A program made the translations under genes and the position numbers. Positions 63,880 to 64,000 of a stretch of DNA of 64,000 nt are shown one piece after another. How positions within the stretch are numbered: the first letter of the stretch is position 1; each line of letters opens with the position of its first letter. The DNA is from Anaerohabitans sp964387285. GTDB lineage: Bacteria > Zhuqueibacterota > Zhuqueibacteria > Residuimicrobiales > Residuimicrobiaceae. The stretch covers positions 19,305-83,304 of the forward strand of contig CAYLWO010000018.1 in NCBI GenBank assembly GCA_964387285.1, read 5' to 3'. Below the pieces are notes generated by a model. The model was not told the DNA's origin and searched no databases. It saw only the letters and a program-made list of their open reading frames with translations.

Positions 63880-64000
63880 TCAACCTGACGTAACATTGCG
63901 AATTCAACATTCATAAAAGTTGCGATTGTTGCTCAAAAAAATCCCTGAGGTGTCCAAAAAGTTCGATTTTCTCAATCTTGATTTGGCAAGCGGCCTTGTA
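63880..64000. other. Right-edge intergenic segment
   Basis: No gene is visible. It contains the second copy of the 19-bp sequence GAGGTGTCCAAAAAGTTCG (63947-63965), 68 bp after the rhamnosidase stop codon. Confidence 0.5.
63947..63965 (+). repeat. 19-bp dispersed repeat, copy 2
   Basis: Identical to 17236-17254 and in the same orientation. In both places the flank is AT-rich non-coding DNA. It may be the end of a longer mobile or regulatory repeat that is otherwise not in the window. Confidence 0.75.

Overview
The window looks like part of a genome bin from a Gram-negative member of the Fibrobacterota-Chlorobiota-Bacteroidota (FCB) group. Candidate phyla such as KSB1/Zhuqueibacterota or Calditrichota fit best, but no 16S or other phylogenetic marker is present, so this is an inference. 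The main reason is that seven large exported proteins end in the same roughly 80-residue module ('NYPNPFN' ... 'VxxLLxGRxxxxLxxGxxxxxWDGRxxxGxxVASGxYxYRL' ... terminal Lys/Asn), the type A sorting signal of the type IX secretion system (T9SS). Two runs of exactly 100 N (14733-14832 and 43205-43304) are scaffold gaps, and both fall inside genes.

Layout, left to right. (1) 156-9320, minus strand: a five-gene run read leftwards. It has three tandem paralogous FG-GAP/ASPIC-UnbV (CRTAC1-like) T9SS cargo proteins, a small lipoprotein, and a Tat-exported GH38-like protein. (2) 9853-13634, plus strand and divergent: a sodium:solute symporter and an FAD-dependent oxidoreductase. (3) 13699-16510, plus strand: a DUF4118 (KdpD-type) histidine kinase, a response regulator cut by a gap, and a TrkH/KtrB potassium channel subunit, together a potassium module. 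(4) 16649-23327, minus strand: a small membrane protein, a C10 (streptopain-like) protease joined to a beta-helix and a T9SS tail, a decayed PQQ-propeller lipoprotein, and a BNR/Ycf48-like propeller with a T9SS tail. (5) 23276-33584, minus strand: a complete Tad/Flp pilus locus (two Flp pilins, CpaA/TadV, TadE, CpaB, CpaC, TadG, TadZ, TadA, TadB, TadC), followed by a small lipoprotein and a DUF192-ICMT fusion. (6) 34339-36532, minus strand: a two-subunit heme-copper oxidase/NO-reductase-like enzyme lacking the usual CuB-ligand histidine in helix VI and all cysteine ligands of CuA. (7) 36695-43906: a HEAT-repeat membrane protein, a YiiX-like permuted papain amidase, a GH128-like lipoprotein, a Tat-exported putative glycosidase and a sialidase-like BNR protein. 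(8) 44217-57948, minus strand: two very large repetitive T9SS cargo proteins (about 1335 and 3211 aa). (9) 58212-63879: a stretch of gene relics, a miniature inverted-repeat element, a cysteine desulfurase-SelD fusion whose last codons are supplied by that element, and a GH78 rhamnosidase-like protein.

Taken together the genes describe a surface-active heterotroph. T9SS-secreted adhesin or enzyme-like proteins, several glycosidases, a solute symporter with an associated FAD enzyme, and an adhesive Tad pilus fit attachment to and breakdown of complex glycans. The atypical NO-reductase-like oxidase and the selenium gene indicate respiratory and selenium metabolism. The least described items are the altered heme-copper enzyme, the mobile-element-completed NifS-SelD fusion, the paired propeller/PQQ relics at two distant loci, and a structured non-coding segment at 44044-44211. 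No tRNA, rRNA or CRISPR array was seen.
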